Source: Nereocystis luetkeana (lineage: Eukaryota; Sar; Phaeophyceae; Laminariales; Laminariaceae). Taken from it: a DNA stretch of 64,000 bases. The stretch spans positions 186,001-250,000 of the forward strand of contig JARUPZ010000026.1 in the NCBI GenBank assembly GCA_031213475.1, given 5' to 3'. Shown in pieces: positions 1 to 10,884 of the stretch. The translations under genes and the position numbers were made by a program. How positions within the stretch are numbered: position 1 is the first letter of the stretch; the number at the start of each line of letters is the position of its first letter. The notes beneath the pieces are model-generated. The model was not told where the DNA came from, searched no databases, and was given only the letters and a program-made list of their open reading frames with translations.

Positions 1-106
1 AGGTTCTTCGTACGGATACCGTTCGTACTCGAAGGGAGACAAAAGGGCTCCTTCATATTTGGCGCGGTGCTAATCACAAACTCGCTTTTGCTCGTAGTAT
101 AATAGT

Positions 107-163
107 GGCAGTCGTGTTTGCCCTAGGCAGTCGTGTTTGCCCTAGGCACTCGTGTTTACCGTA
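107..163. repeat. 19-bp tandem repeat, three units
   Basis: Three back-to-back units of GGCAGTCGTGTTTGCCCTA; the third has diverged. No function is apparent. Confidence 0.85.
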
Positions 164-164
164 G

Positions 165-637
165 GGAGCATCATGGGCATGGCGTCTAACAGCGGTGAAT
201 AATCTATCGGCTTACATGCCCTGCCTTGCGTCTGCACCAGGTTGTCACAGGGTGCCACGGCAAGCCTCGAGCCAGAGGACTGGCTGCGGCTTTAAGGTAG
301 GGTGCAGCTTCGTATGTACAGTAGTACGTTCATATTGTACACGTGTCTCGTTCTTAGCTGAAGACCGGGATACTTTCAATTGTTGCTTGGTAGTCTACGA
401 ATGTACCTGGTGCTGCTAAACACAAACCCGGTTTATCGCGTTGGAACTCAATCAGTTGTGCTTGCACACGCTGATGAATCATGCGAGAACTACATTTTGC
501 TCGTCACCTTGGTTGCATGAGGGTTACGTTGGATTGATGCAGGCGCATTAATTGCCGGCGAAACGATGATGACGCGGCATTCTATATATTATTAGTAGAC
601 ACCATTAAATCAATATGGCCACCGATTTCCCCTGCAG
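165..637. other. No gene recognised
   Basis: Mixed-composition sequence with short open frames only. A 74-codon + frame at 195-419 has no recognisable motif. Confidence 0.5.
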
Positions 638-838
638 ATAACCGGACGATGGCCTCTTAAATGCCTGGTGAACAAGCACCCCCGACTGACGACGATGGTG
701 CTGGAGCACGGGCATGAGGTAGACAAAGCGGCGATGGACGTTCAGGACCAGATGAGGGCGCCTCTGTCATCGCCAATGAAGGCTGAGGCGGCGAAACTCA
801 CAGGCAGGTGGCGTGTAGAGAGTTTTGTCAAGCTGTAG
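638..838 (+). CDS. Exon-like segment, unknown protein
   Basis: An open frame of 66 codons follows a good acceptor (TTTCCCCTGCAG, ending 637) and closes with TAG at 836-838. It has no ATG at its head, so it would be a terminal exon. It encodes an ordinary charged sequence with LKCLVNKHPRLTTMVLEHG and KLTGRWRVESFVKL. I do not recognise the family. It may belong with the exon-like segment at 2099 or be a relic of a transposon gene. Confidence 0.3.
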   Translation: MTGRWPLKCLVNKHPRLTTMVLEHGHEVDKAAMDVQDQMRAPLSSPMKAEAAKLTGRWRVESFVKL

Positions 839-2098
839 CAAAGCTTACGATAGTGGCTTGGCATTTGGCTTTTCTTTGCCCTTGCCGACGCTGTTAGGGC
901 TCGTCCCAACGGAGCATTTTGAGGCTAAAAATCAAAGCTATGTAGAAACAAAAAGCTAAACACAAAAAAAAGCGACGATGAGATATGAAGATGCACTCGT
1001 TCTGGTTCGCCAAATTAAAAAAAATGAGGGCCCAAGAGACCGGCGGATTTTATTGTAGCTTCTCCATTAAATTAATAATTTTGGAATTAAAATTTTATCT
1101 AGAAAGCAAAAGCTAAAACGAACTACTCAGTCACAGGTTATACATGTTGAGGTACTCAGTCAGTGACTGTGTAGCTCAACAGGTATAACCTCGTAACAAA
1201 CAGCGAGGAGCGAGGCCGTAGCGACACCCACAGCTACGAACGCCCCGTAGACTAGACTAGACAGCCAGAAGACAGAGAGCAGACAATACACAAGTAACAT
1301 ACCCCTGGTGCCGTCATTGCTGTTCTGAATAAAATCGTATGTTCTAGCAAGTGATGCTGCTGTTTGAACAGCACCCGTACTTTATCGAGCGCAGATCTCG
1401 CGCTTCAGGATGCCGGCGCCCTTGCAGCAGCAAATAGTAATATATCGTGGACTAGCCGTGTGGGCACACTCCCCTATTTTTTTCAGGGCTGTGCGCCGCC
1501 TCTACCGCAGCTGGATTGTGAATCCGTGCTGGTGCTCCACCACGACCGTCGTCTCTATTGCGTTTTTTATTTTAGCTTTTGTTTTTCACGCGTGTCCTGC
1601 GTTTGTACTCCATTCTCTTGTGTCCCAAAACGAGCAAATTTCGTTTGTCTCTTCAGCTTTTGTTTTTAGCTTTCGTTTTTCTTCGTTTGGATGGGCCCTT
1701 AGTTTCATGGTGCGGCTGACGCCGGTAGACTAGAAAGAGCTACGTATTTTCTCGTAGATATCATTCATGTTGTGAGGCTCTATATCCCGTCAGCTAACGA
1801 GTAGAAATCACGAGTTATTCGACAATTCCCTGCCATTGGTCAACTACTGATGTTTCGGGGTGTGTCATTGGTCCGAAAACACACACACTTTCACAGAAAC
1901 ACGCATGTTTGCACCCCTCTCCCGTTTGGCCCCCTGATTCCATGCTACCTGGCACCGTGATCCCACGCCGACGAAATCGAGCGTCTGCGACAGCGAATCG
2001 AGCGTCGGCCACTAGCAGCAAACAACCAAATCTGTCGAATAAGTGGTAAGCAACCATCGGCTTAACACCACCATTCTCGTATTGCACCCCTCTTGCAG
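839..2098. other. AT-rich, no gene recognised
   Basis: A-rich and T-rich tracts (about 955-1110 and 1480-1700) with short overlapping frames rich in Phe, Cys and Ser, typical of chance translation. If the 2099 segment is a real exon, this would be its intron. Confidence 0.5.
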
Positions 2099-2577
2099 AT
2101 GCGGGACTTGCACCAGCCGTCCAGGCCAAGGTGTTGGAAGCCTTGCACGATCGTAGAGTCAACACTAAGGCAGTCCAGAACGCTGCATCCCAGCGTAGTG
2201 GCGGGGAAAACCTGTATGATGCACAGGAGCGTAGTGGCGAGACCATTGATTCTACCCTAGTGCGAATGAAGGAGCACGGGCCTACGGTACAAGACCGTCG
2301 CAAGTTGTACGTAGATCTCCTGAAGAAAAGCACAGCAATCGTGGCGAAGGGGGTAGACACTGTGGACCCTGAAACACTGCGTCACATGTTCGCGACATTT
2401 GAGGCCCAAGTAGAGCAGGCAGCAAGGATCGGGTCGGGGACGGGAGTTGTCGTGGGCAACCCGGACACTGTACGTTTGCCCGCGGGGAAGAGACTTGGCA
2501 GCAAAAGGCATAAGTCGAGCGTGGAGGCGCGGTATTCAGCTGCCGGGACCAGGAAGGCCAGTCAATCGTACAAGTAG
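2099..2577 (+). CDS. Terminal exon-like segment, possible MULE/FAR1-type transposase C-terminus
   Basis: The frame is open from an acceptor (CACCCCTCTTGCAG, ending 2098) through about 158 codons to TAG at 2575-2577. The predicted segment is helical and charged (KVLEALHDRRVNTKAV, RRKLYVDLLKKSTAIVAK). It ends with NPDTVRLPAGKRLGSKRHKS. An NP, basic GKR-type stretch and KRxKS just before the end resembles the tail after the SWIM finger in MULE/FAR1 transposases. No catalytic core or SWIM cysteines lie nearby, so this is either the last exon of a longer gene to the left or an isolated remnant. The family call is an inference from a short motif. Confidence 0.4.
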
Positions 2578-3440
2578 TAGTCTCCTACCCCCCCTGCTAG
2601 TATTACTGTAGTACTACGGTTTTTGTTGCGGCCGGCGAGATCCTTCGGTATCAGTACTCCATTTTATTTATTTGTGTGGCCGGAGACCCGTTGTACTCTG
2701 TCCCACCTTACTACTAAGGGCACGACTAGGGATGCGACGACCTCTCATGCTGGCGAGTACATGATCATGAGTGCATTCCTACGATTTTGTCGTAAGGTTT
2801 ATCGTGACCGCGTTTGGTGTGCGGTACCTGGTACTTGCTTTGGCGGTTTCGTGTTTAGTTGATATTTACGAGGTAGTACTGTAGTCCATGCCCGAAGGCA
2901 CGCGACAAGAAGAGGAAACAGCACACGACAGAATGGAAAACAAAGTGTTGTCATCGATAACTGGACGAAACACAAAATAAAATATTGGGATGTTAATTTT
3001 CATTTGCTTTTAGAGTATTCCCTGTTAATAGCCCCGGGGGGACTTCTGAGTGAAGAAATAATGTCGAAAAACGTTGATTATTGCAGCAGCATCGACCAAC
3101 TGTCCGGGCTGTTGGGGTAAGGGGTGTGTCGGAACTGCAATACTAGGAGCTGTGCGACCGCGTGCAGATTTATTATTACATTATACTAGTACGAGCGTCT
3201 GCTGTACGCTCGTACTGCTGTACGCTCGTACTGCTGCACGCTCTTCCTATCATTAGTCGCTTGATAACATGGCAATCGTCGATGCCTTATTTTTTGCTTG
3301 GTAGATTCGTACACATAAACCATAATAACCCCCGAAAAAAAGCAATGTCATTGAGGACAAACTTGTAGTAGTAAAAAAGTTTTTCACCTTTAGTTTTGGT
3401 CCACCCTCGGTACAAGTAGCACAGGGCACCTATTAATTAA
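2578..3440. other. No gene recognised; GTA-rich micro-motifs
   Basis: It contains TACTGTAGTAC (about 2607), TACCTGGTA (about 2825) and TACTGCTGTAC/CTCGTAC words (3190-3245), members of the short interspersed motif set described under findings. Confidence 0.5.
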
Positions 3441-3587
3441 TAATAAGAAACAGGAATTATGGTCCAGGCTGGATTTCTTATTCGAGATAGGGTGCTTGCC
3501 CCCCTATAATTTCAAGATGACGACTCCATAATTTCTCATTTTCCTCAAAATCTCAGCCTGGCTTTCTTATTAGCCTGTTTCTTATTA
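3441..3587. mobile_element. Small MITE, TIR TAATAAGAAACAGG
   Basis: 147 bp with perfect 14-bp inverted ends at 3441-3454 and 3574-3587. It contains a second inverted pair, CCAGGCTGG and CAGCCTGG. A related diverged copy lies near 24406-24540, and similar words occur near 24765-24870. Superfamily not assigned. Confidence 0.65.
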
Positions 3588-4090
3588 GGCGTCTTGTACC
3601 TGTATATATACATGTTTGCTCTTTTGCTGTGCCCTTGTATGTCGCTTGGCGGCCTGCCCGAAATGCATCATGGCCCCGGGATGGCCTCGCACAACGGATG
3701 GCCCACTTGTTTTGCGTGCAGCACTACGACAGCAGCAGTACTACTGCTGCTGTACAGCAGCACTACGAGTACTCTTCGCAACCTATCACAATCGCACAAG
3801 ATAAATAAATATGGAACAGAGTTTGTATCATCAGCGCCAGGCACCTCAGCACCGCCGTACCCGCTAACCAGTATCTGCGGCGGATCTCCTGCTGTGCGTG
3901 CCTTGTGCCTTACGTCGAGACCTGGTGCTGGTCTACTGCTGCTGTGAACTGTTGTGGTCTAACTGCTGTTTTGAGGGCTTCTTTGTGTGCGGTGTTTCGT
4001 ATTTAAAAATGGGTTTATAGTGGATTGGTTCTCGAGGCGTTCGGCGCCTGCACAAATATTTTTGCAGGATGCGCCTGCACATAGCGCGCG

Positions 4091-4155
4091 CCCTCAGATC
4101 CGGGGTCACATAGTGACATAGCAGGCTCTTCTCCCCCCTTCCCGCTACGGTACAT
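4091..4155 (-). mobile_element. SINE2 fragment
   Basis: It matches the inner part of SINE2 (AGATCCGGGGTCACATAG, then CCCTTCCCGCTACGGTAC). Compared with other copies it carries an extra TGACATAG next to GTCACATAG. Confidence 0.6.
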
Positions 4156-4364
4156 GCAACCGATGATGGTTTCCATTTATGTACTGGTATGTTTTTTTAC
4201 GAAACAGCAGCAAAGGATATCATTTACGGCTCCCATCTCCATGCGCACGAGCAGCGAGTATCGCTTGTCGTGGCAAAAACAGACAGGAGACAGGAGGGGC
4301 AGCCAAATGAAAGGGGTTGTTTTTTGTGGTTGGGGTGTTGTCGCGCAGCTGGTTTTATAGTTAT

Positions 4365-4935
4365 CATGTGTGTGGTGTGTGATCACCTGCCTGATCACGT
4401 GACAGCGCCAGAAAGATGAAGAAATGAAATTAATACACACTGGACAGAAAGACAACACAGAGGACGACCTGCACAGAGGACGACCCGGAGCTCTGTACCC
4501 ACTACGTCCTCCTGTACCAGAAACCAGAAGACTTGGGAGTTTTTTTAGAAGTATCAAATTTGACTGTTGATTCTGTTGATTCTTCTGCCGGATCCATCCA
4601 TGTCAAATATGAAATTCACAAAAAAAACAATTTTGTTTCCATCAATTTTCAAAGACTGAAGAAGTGCCAGTACCCAGTAGAAGTACTCCATCTTGTCTGC
4701 TGCCTGCCGCCTGCTCCTCGCGGCACATTTCTCTCCAGAGTATATTCGTCATGCTCGACAAGCACGGTGAGACAACTCTAAAACGCCATGGGAGGGCAGG
4801 CTAGCAGGCTAGAGTCGGCTAGGTGTTTGTCGGTGTGTGTTTGCGCTCCGGACACAATCTCGTCTCCAATCACCGTTTGTTTGTCCATCACCCCGAAAAA
4901 ATACCGTACCAGGTATAATAATAGACTACACACTG
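4365..4935. repeat. Repeat R1, copy 1
   Basis: About 550 bp related to 26275-26790. Shared blocks include CGCCAGAAAGATGAA, GAGGACGACCT, CGGTGAGACAACTC and GGCTAGCAGGCTAGAGTCGGCT. No coding frame is shared between the copies. Confidence 0.7.
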
Positions 4936-5044
4936 CTGCACACACTAAATTACTTGATTTTACCCTGTGTTCTGTCCAAATTTCTATCGTAGAGGGTAGA
5001 ATTTCTTTACCAGAATGAAGCTTGTCATCTGCTGTTGTTGTTTT

Positions 5045-5205
5045 GTGCTGTACGTACAGCTTTTCGCGCAACAATAGGCCGGTGTTCGAAGCTCGAAGCC
5101 CGTACTGCTGCTGCTGCTCTCCGCTGCGTAGCCTATAGCCTATACATCGCGAAATGGACCTTCTCCGTTGTTGATGCTCACACGAGTTTGGTGGCACCGT
5201 TTTAA
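5045..5205. repeat. Repeat R2, copy 1 (split by a MITE and a SINE)
   Basis: It matches 27880-28045: GTGTTCGAAGCTCGAA, CTCTCCGCTG, ATCGCGAAA.GGACCTTCT and GAGTTTGGTGGCACCGTTT. The match resumes weakly at 5309-5343 and clearly at 5560-5700 (AGAGCTCCAGGAAACGTC, TCGGGACGAAC). A piggyBac-like MITE and a SINE2 copy therefore landed inside this copy. Confidence 0.65.
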
Positions 5206-5304
5206 CCTCTTTAGAACTCCCGTCCCGTTTTGGAGACAAGGCACTCAAATTCCAAGTAATTTGTCCCCAATTGTCCCCAGAACGAGACTGCGGTCCTAAA
5301 AGGG
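5206..5304. mobile_element. piggyBac-like MITE with TTAA on both sides
   Basis: 99 bp with inverted ends (CCTCTTTAGAAC and TCCTAAAAGGG) and GTCCCGTTTTGG/GACTGCGGTCC inner words. TTAA flanks both ends (5202-5205 and 5305-5308). A TTAA target and ends starting CCC or CCT are known for the piggyBac superfamily. No coding capacity. Confidence 0.7.
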
Positions 5305-5356
5305 TTAAGCCCGTCTTCTTACTCTTACTATTTTACTATTATTAATACTGCTGTAG

Positions 5357-5559
5357 GACAATTCGATGCGAGTCGACGAGGGAAGAAAAGGCTGAAATCT
5401 TCTCGCGATAAAAAGGAAGGCACGTACTGTAGCGGGAAGGGGGTAGAAGAGCCTGCTATATGACCCCGGATCTGAGTTACGAGTGGGAAGGAGAGAGAGA
5501 AAAAGATGTGCAAAGATAAATCTCCGGAGTAAATGGGATGAGCAAAAAAAAAAAAAAAG
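5357..5559 (+). mobile_element. SINE2, 5'-truncated
   Basis: It lacks the tRNA-like head. The body (ATTCGATGCGAGTCGACGAG, then GGCACGTAC, then GGGATGAG) ends in an A-run at 5544-5559. It carries CTCCGGAGAT near 5520, which the copies at 27114 and 33779 lack. Confidence 0.7.
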
Positions 5560-5899
5560 TCCCACAGAGCTCCAGGAAACGTCTCTCACGTACCAGCATG
5601 TCTTCCCTTCCCGCGAGTCCCAAGTCCCAAGCGTCAGGTCTGCAAGAAAATTTCCCAAGATTTCCGTTACTTATCCTCGGGACGAACATCTACCATTGGC
5701 CGTACGAGCTACCTGGAACAACAGGGTATCTGGTAATAATAGTTGGTTACTTATTATTATTTCTACCGGTATATGCTTGGGACTTGTTACCTGTGGTCCT
5801 TGGTATTGCTGTACGTGCTGCTTGTACGAGTATGTATGCTGGTATGTCCCTCGTCCACACGGGTGGGCCGAGGAAGTCTGCCAGGACCTGCAGCGGTCT

Positions 5900-8800
5900 A
5901 GCGACAGTCACACGAACATCGAGCTTCGGACTACGTAGGTAGGGAACCTTGCGCGGTCCGGCTGGTGGCCTGCTCGCTTTAAGGACCGCGTGGGGTGGTG
6001 GTGATGTTTTTTCTTCTTAACCCCGACGCCGAGGAGTTCATCCCTCAGGCGGGACGGGTACATCACCACAGCAGAGAGCGCTACGTGGGCAGCCGGTGGA
6101 GTGGAGAGGCTGGCCACAGCGTGGGTATGCATGCACGACAGGAAGGATGGGATTGTCGGCGTGGGTTGGGACGGCTGCACCCAGCCAACGGGAACCAAGG
6201 CGCGTACCGGGCTACGAAACGGAGAGCCACTTTCGCCATAGCGAAAAAAAAGAAACAAAAAAAGAAAAAAAGAAGGCGGGGACGAGCCTCACGTCGGCTG
6301 GCAAAGAAAGCAGCACGCGAGGCTCGTAAGAGACAGAAGGAGGCACTTGTGACGGTAGCGACCTACAATGTGCGCACCCTGGCTGTAAAGGGGAAGAACG
6401 GGTACGGACATGACGAGCGGGTACTGGCGAAGGGACGGCAACTCGGCTGTGACTTCATTGGCCTGCAAGAAACTCGGAGGTCCGGCAGCACGACGTTCCG
6501 TGCGGCAGGGTATCGTGTTTTCTGTTCAGGACAGGAAACAACAGCCACCAGGCAAGGGCTGTACGGAGTAGGCCTAGCTGTCAAGGAATCGTTGTGCAGT
6601 AAGTCTGTGTATACTCATCAGTTCGTTGACGAGCGGCTAATGTCTATGCGCTTTGAGCTGGCTGGCAAATGCGAGGCAGTCAATTTCGTCGTTGCGTATG
6701 CTCCAACTGATTGTACCAAGGACGCCGAACTGAAAGGTATCTTCTGGCAGAAGCTGGAGTACTTGGTGAAAAAAATCCCGACGAAAGAGTGTCTGTTTGT
6801 ACTGATGGATGCCAACGCGCGAACTGGACAGAGGAAGGAAGGGTGCGGTGATGATGAAAGCAGAGTGCTGGGAGCGTATGGACGTGATGTTCGTAACGAT
6901 AATGGCAGACGGCTCCTGTCGTTCGCCACCAATTGCAAGTTGGCTCTCACCAACACGTTTTTCAGCACGCGCAAGGGTGGGATATCGCATACTTACAACG
7001 GCACCGGCCCGAATGACCGTAAGCGGATTGACTACATCCTAACCCGTCAAGTCCATCGACCTAGAGTACAAGATGCGAAAGTCGTCCCACAGCCTCCTGC
7101 CCCAGCTAAGGCTGACTCAGACCACAACATCTTGTATATTAAAGTCCGACTCGGTGGTCGTTTTGCGCCCAACAGACAAATACGTAGACCGACGAAACGC
7201 CGAGAGTTCGACAGGCAGCTTTTTATGTCCGATGGAAATTGTCGTGAACGAGTAGTCTCCAGGATCATCTCCACTCTCAACCAGCCTATCCAGCCCCGTA
7301 ATACGTCTGGTATGGTTGAGATTTTCACTGCGGCTGTTATTGATGCGGTCGAAAAAGAGGTACCACCCCCTGCACGTCGCCACCGCAGACATGGATGGTG
7401 TGAGTCTGCCGAAACCTTGGCCGCATTCATGCCAGCATGGACAGCGAGGGAGGATGCACGACAATTCTTGCGTGCCCACCCCCGGGACAGAACCGCGTGG
7501 AAGACCCTGAGATCTGCGTGTGCGAACCTGCAGAAGGTGATTGCCGCAGGACTGCATGCGTACTTCGAAGCGTACCTTGCCGAAACCGAACGACTCCTAG
7601 CGAACAACGACCAAAGAGGCTTTTACAAGCACCTTAAGAGTACGGTAGGATTGGAAGGGACTAAAGCGAGGAGCGAACAGTTCATTAGGGACGAGGATGG
7701 CACGATCCTACGGGATAAGGTGCGAATTCGTGAACGATGGGCGGGGTTTTATCACAAACTCTTGAACACGAAGTCGCTGAAACTCGATCCCACGATCATC
7801 GACCTCTTGCCACCGCGACCGCCTAAACTGTCGCTTGAAGATGAACCATCCATAGACGAGATGACCGAAGCACTGAAGGGGATGTCGAATTGGAAAGCTG
7901 TCGGGCCAGATGGTCTCCCGGTCGAACTCCTAAAAATCGACCACCCGGCATTCGCCCAGCGCTTTCACAACATCCTTGTCAATGTTTGGTTAACAGGAGA
8001 AGTCCCTCAGCAATGGAAAGATGCGATCATCAAGGTCCTTCACAAAAAGAAGGATCGAACTGACTGCAACAACTATAGAGGGATCTCGCTTGTTGCCCAC
8101 GCAGGCAAAGTGTTGTTGAAAATCGTCGCGTCCCGCCTCAGCAACTACTGCGAGACCGAGGAACTACTCCCCGAGGAACAGTGCGGCTTCCGCCCCGCAC
8201 GATCAACGATTGATATGTTGTTCGTCGTGCGCCGGCTGCAAGAGCTCGGACGACAGAGGAAAATCCCCTTATACGTGTGCTTCATCGATCTGCAGAAAGC
8301 GTACGACTCTGTCGACCGAGAGCTGTTATGGAAGGTACTCACACGCTTTGGCGTACCAACCAAGATGCTGAGAATTATCCGTAATTTCCACGATGGCATG
8401 CGGGCTCGCGTGCGTACTGATGACGGCGAGCTCTCGGAATGGTTTGATGTCACGCAGGGGCTGCGGCAAGGCTGTGTACTGTCACCGTTACTGTTCAACG
8501 TGTTCTTCGCTGCTGCGTTACACGTCGTACTAGTACGCTTCAGCCAAGACGAAGCCATTGTAAGGGATTTGGTCCAACTCTTGGAAGCTGGAGTAGTTCG
8601 AACAGGGAAGGAGGAGCCATTGGCGTGCGTGCGAAGGTCTGTATGGGGCATGTTGTACGCCGACGATGCAGGAATTGTCTCGAAGTCGGCTGAAGGGCTC
8701 GCAAAAATGATGACAGTCATCGTGACTGTCTTCGAAGCAGCAGGCCTCACGGTGTCGGAAAAGAAGACTGAGACAATGGTCCTACAAACACCAGACCGGA

Positions 8801-9815
8801 CAACCCTCGCACCACCGCTCGTCATCGAAGCGGCAGGTCAGAGGTATAAGCAGACGACCCAGTTCTTATACCTAGGCGGCGTTATCCACGAAAACGCTGA
8901 CCTCTCGCTCGAAATCGACCGACGGATCCGCCTCATGCGAGCATGCTTCAAACGGTTCGGCCCGGAGTTGTATGATAGGACGACCGCCCCCCTTAGCCTT
9001 AAAGTCCGAATGCTGAAGGCCGAGGTGATTGAGACCCTGCTGTACGGGTGTGTGACGTGGACCCTCAGAGCGGAACACTTTGCCAAGCTTCGAACGGCTC
9101 ACCACCAAGTCCTGTTGCGAGTCATTGGCTTCCAGCGCCGACTTCGTACTGACCATGCCACCCTCTCGTACGCGAAGGCCCTCAAGATGACACGTTGCGA
9201 GAGCATCGAAACGACCATTCGCAAACGGCGGCTCTTCTTTGCGGGGGGCGTGGCACGGCAAAGCAAGGAGCGATTACCCAATCGGGTAATGCTCGGGACG
9301 ATAGCTGGTGGGGAGAACCCGAGACCAGGCGGACAGTGTAAGACTTGGCATAGATGCATAGTCGAAGACCTTAGGGAGTTCCGAGCCACCGAAGGGTCAA
9401 CGGAAGTTGCCCCCTTGGTGTTTGGAGTTGAGACCGCGTTGTGGTCCACAGCAGCCAAAAAGGCGGGGAAGTGGTACCGGGGGATCCTTGAAGCAGCCGA
9501 ACGGTTCATGGTGAGGTGGCACGAGGCTGAGGCTGAGATGAGTAGACAGCGCCGCGCATCCGCCGTGGATGGTGCCCAAAGGAACGGGGGGGGAGGGGGC
9601 AACAGGAGAAGTGGCATAAAGCCCGACCGAGTGAATGCGGAGAGGGGGGGGAACAGGAGGGGTAGAAGGGAAACGGCGGTAGACGAAAGTAGGAAGGAGA
9701 TGGCAGACAGGGTAGCAAGGCACCAAGTCGACTAGGAAGTAGAATATGACCATACTACTAGTGCTACCAACTGGTGCAGCTGGCTCGAACGTGGTCTTCC
9801 CTTGTCTTCTCTTTT

Positions 9816-9854
<39 letters not shown>
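5900..9854 (+). mobile_element. Apparently complete LINE (RTE-like)
   Basis: It comprises the LINE ORF, about 80 bases of 3' UTR and a T-run of about 37 bases at 9818-9854. The 5' boundary is not clear; sequence before about 5700 belongs to another repeat. No target duplication could be assigned by eye. Confidence 0.7.
6004..9735 (+). CDS. LINE ORF: APE endonuclease plus reverse transcriptase
   Basis: A single uninterrupted frame of 1243 residues from the first ATG. Residues about 65-115 are very basic (KKKKQKKKKRRRG), which suggests nucleic-acid binding or nuclear import. An apurinic-endonuclease-like domain follows: TYNVRTL (120), LQETR (154), LMDANARTG, RIDYIL and SDHN (372). The reverse transcriptase has WKAVGPDGLP, FIDLQKAYDSVDRELLW (760), RQGCVLSPLLFNVFF (823) and catalytic YADD (885-888), then a C-terminal region with LLYGCVTWTL. 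This order (EN, RT, no RNase H seen) fits the non-LTR retrotransposons; the closest style is RTE-like, though the clade is uncertain. No stop or frameshift is present, so it is young or recently active. Codons upstream to 5995 are open but lack ATG. Confidence 0.93.
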   Translation: MFFLLNPDAEEFIPQAGRVHHHSRERYVGSRWSGEAGHSVGMHARQEGWDCRRGLGRLHPANGNQGAYRATKRRATFAIAKKKKQKKKKRRRGRASRRLAKKAAREARKRQKEALVTVATYNVRTLAVKGKNGYGHDERVLAKGRQLGCDFIGLQETRRSGSTTFRAAGYRVFCSGQETTATRQGLYGVGLAVKESLCSKSVYTHQFVDERLMSMRFELAGKCEAVNFVVAYAPTDCTKDAELKGIFWQKLEYLVKKIPTKECLFVLMDANARTGQRKEGCGDDESRVLGAYGRDVRNDNGRRLLSFATNCKLALTNTFFSTRKGGISHTYNGTGPNDRKRIDYILTRQVHRPRVQDAKVVPQPPAPAKADSDHNILYIKVRLGGRFAPNRQIRRPTKRREFDRQLFMSDGNCRERVVSRIISTLNQPIQPRNTSGMVEIFTAAVIDAVEKEVPPPARRHRRHGWCESAETLAAFMPAWTAREDARQFLRAHPRDRTAWKTLRSACANLQKVIAAGLHAYFEAYLAETERLLANNDQRGFYKHLKSTVGLEGTKARSEQFIRDEDGTILRDKVRIRERWAGFYHKLLNTKSLKLDPTIIDLLPPRPPKLSLEDEPSIDEMTEALKGMSNWKAVGPDGLPVELLKIDHPAFAQRFHNILVNVWLTGEVPQQWKDAIIKVLHKKKDRTDCNNYRGISLVAHAGKVLLKIVASRLSNYCETEELLPEEQCGFRPARSTIDMLFVVRRLQELGRQRKIPLYVCFIDLQKAYDSVDRELLWKVLTRFGVPTKMLRIIRNFHDGMRARVRTDDGELSEWFDVTQGLRQGCVLSPLLFNVFFAAALHVVLVRFSQDEAIVRDLVQLLEAGVVRTGKEEPLACVRRSVWGMLYADDAGIVSKSAEGLAKMMTVIVTVFEAAGLTVSEKKTETMVLQTPDRTTLAPPLVIEAAGQRYKQTTQFLYLGGVIHENADLSLEIDRRIRLMRACFKRFGPELYDRTTAPLSLKVRMLKAEVIETLLYGCVTWTLRAEHFAKLRTAHHQVLLRVIGFQRRLRTDHATLSYAKALKMTRCESIETTIRKRRLFFAGGVARQSKERLPNRVMLGTIAGGENPRPGGQCKTWHRCIVEDLREFRATEGSTEVAPLVFGVETALWSTAAKKAGKWYRGILEAAERFMVRWHEAEAEMSRQRRASAVDGAQRNGGGGGNRRSGIKPDRVNAERGGNRRGRRETAVDESRKEMADRVARHQVD

Positions 9855-9984
9855 CTCTCTTGCGCTGACTCTCCGTGATTTTCATTTCATTTTTTCTCTT
9901 CCTCTTCCTTTTCTGATTGATAAGCCGTACTCAAGGAGCCGTGTGGCGTGGTTGGAAGACGAACCTGCTCTGCTCGGCTCGTAT

Positions 9985-10265
9985 TGTCTGACGCCAAGGG
10001 GCTGGGCATAGTTGACGAACGCAGGGCGGAGACGGCAGTCTGGGTAGCAAGGTACCAGGCGGATTAGCAGGGAGAACCTGGCTATACTACTCGTACCACA
10101 AGCTGCTGCCGCCACCTAGAAGGTGCTTTGGGCTTTGGTCTGCCTGTTATTTCCCCTTTGTTATTTTTCCTTGTTACTTTCTCCTTGGTTCTTTGTCTTA
10201 CTCTGTTCACAAGCAGTGGTGTCTTTTGTTATTTCTTCTTTTTTCCAGCTCGTTCTTTTTCAAGT
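9985..10265 (+). mobile_element. 5'-truncated LINE copy (3' end only)
   Basis: Positions 10012-10110 align with the end of the LINE ORF and its 3' UTR (9678-9775). Shared words include GGGTAGCAAGG and ATACTACT.GT. T-rich sequence follows. It lies head-to-tail behind the full LINE and keeps only its last bases, as expected from incomplete reverse transcription. Confidence 0.65.
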
Positions 10266-10384
10266 GTAGGCCACCTCGCCTGCGGGGGGGGGGGCACGAC
10301 AGATTGTTTCTCTTAGATTTTGCTTTCATTTTTCTTCTTTTTCTTTTTCGACTTGTCTACCTTGTTTTGTTTTCTCTTTGATTG

Positions 10385-10870
10385 TTTCTTTTCGTTTCAC
10401 TATTTCATAGATTGCGTATGTCGTGCCTGTCGTATCTAGTATGATGACATGGCTTTGCATTGCCCACTGCAGTTCACACTGCACACGTGGCAACGTAGTA
10501 TCTCTGTGGCGTAGCTTTGTGACCACAGAACTTGTATCTCTTCTAGGATGGAAGAATCGGCACGGACACTGGTTGTGCTGGATGTCGACGGGTAGAAAGA
10601 ACGGTTTAATGTGAAGAACACACACACACACACACAGCAGCGCAGGCAAGGCAAGGTGCAAGGCAAGGCTGAAGGTGTGTGTTCTTGAAACCAAACCGTT
10701 CTTCTTCCTACCCGTCGACATTCGAGCATTCCAGCACAACCAGTGTCCGTGCCGATTCTTCACAGCTGACAGCTGACGTATTTCATAATTTTATAAAATC
10801 ATAGAGCAGGGAGACGTATCATCATACCAAGCTGTGTGGTCACAAAACTACGCCACAGCAGAGATAATGC
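10385..10870. mobile_element. Foldback element A, pair 1
   Basis: Left arm about 10385-10620, right arm 10677-10870 inverted. Each arm has CGGCACGGACACTGGTTGTG, GTCGACGGGTAGAAAGAA and an inner CA-repeat. The outer part has TATGATGACATGGC and TGTGACCACAGAAC. The inner spacer is GCAAGGCAAGG-like. It has no coding frame. The two arms could fold into a long hairpin. Class and transposition enzyme unknown. Confidence 0.7.
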
Positions 10871-10884
10871 TTTGTTCCATATAA

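Noticed and set aside
8145-8825. 226-codon minus-strand frame
   Set aside because: Shadow of the LINE reverse-transcriptase frame.
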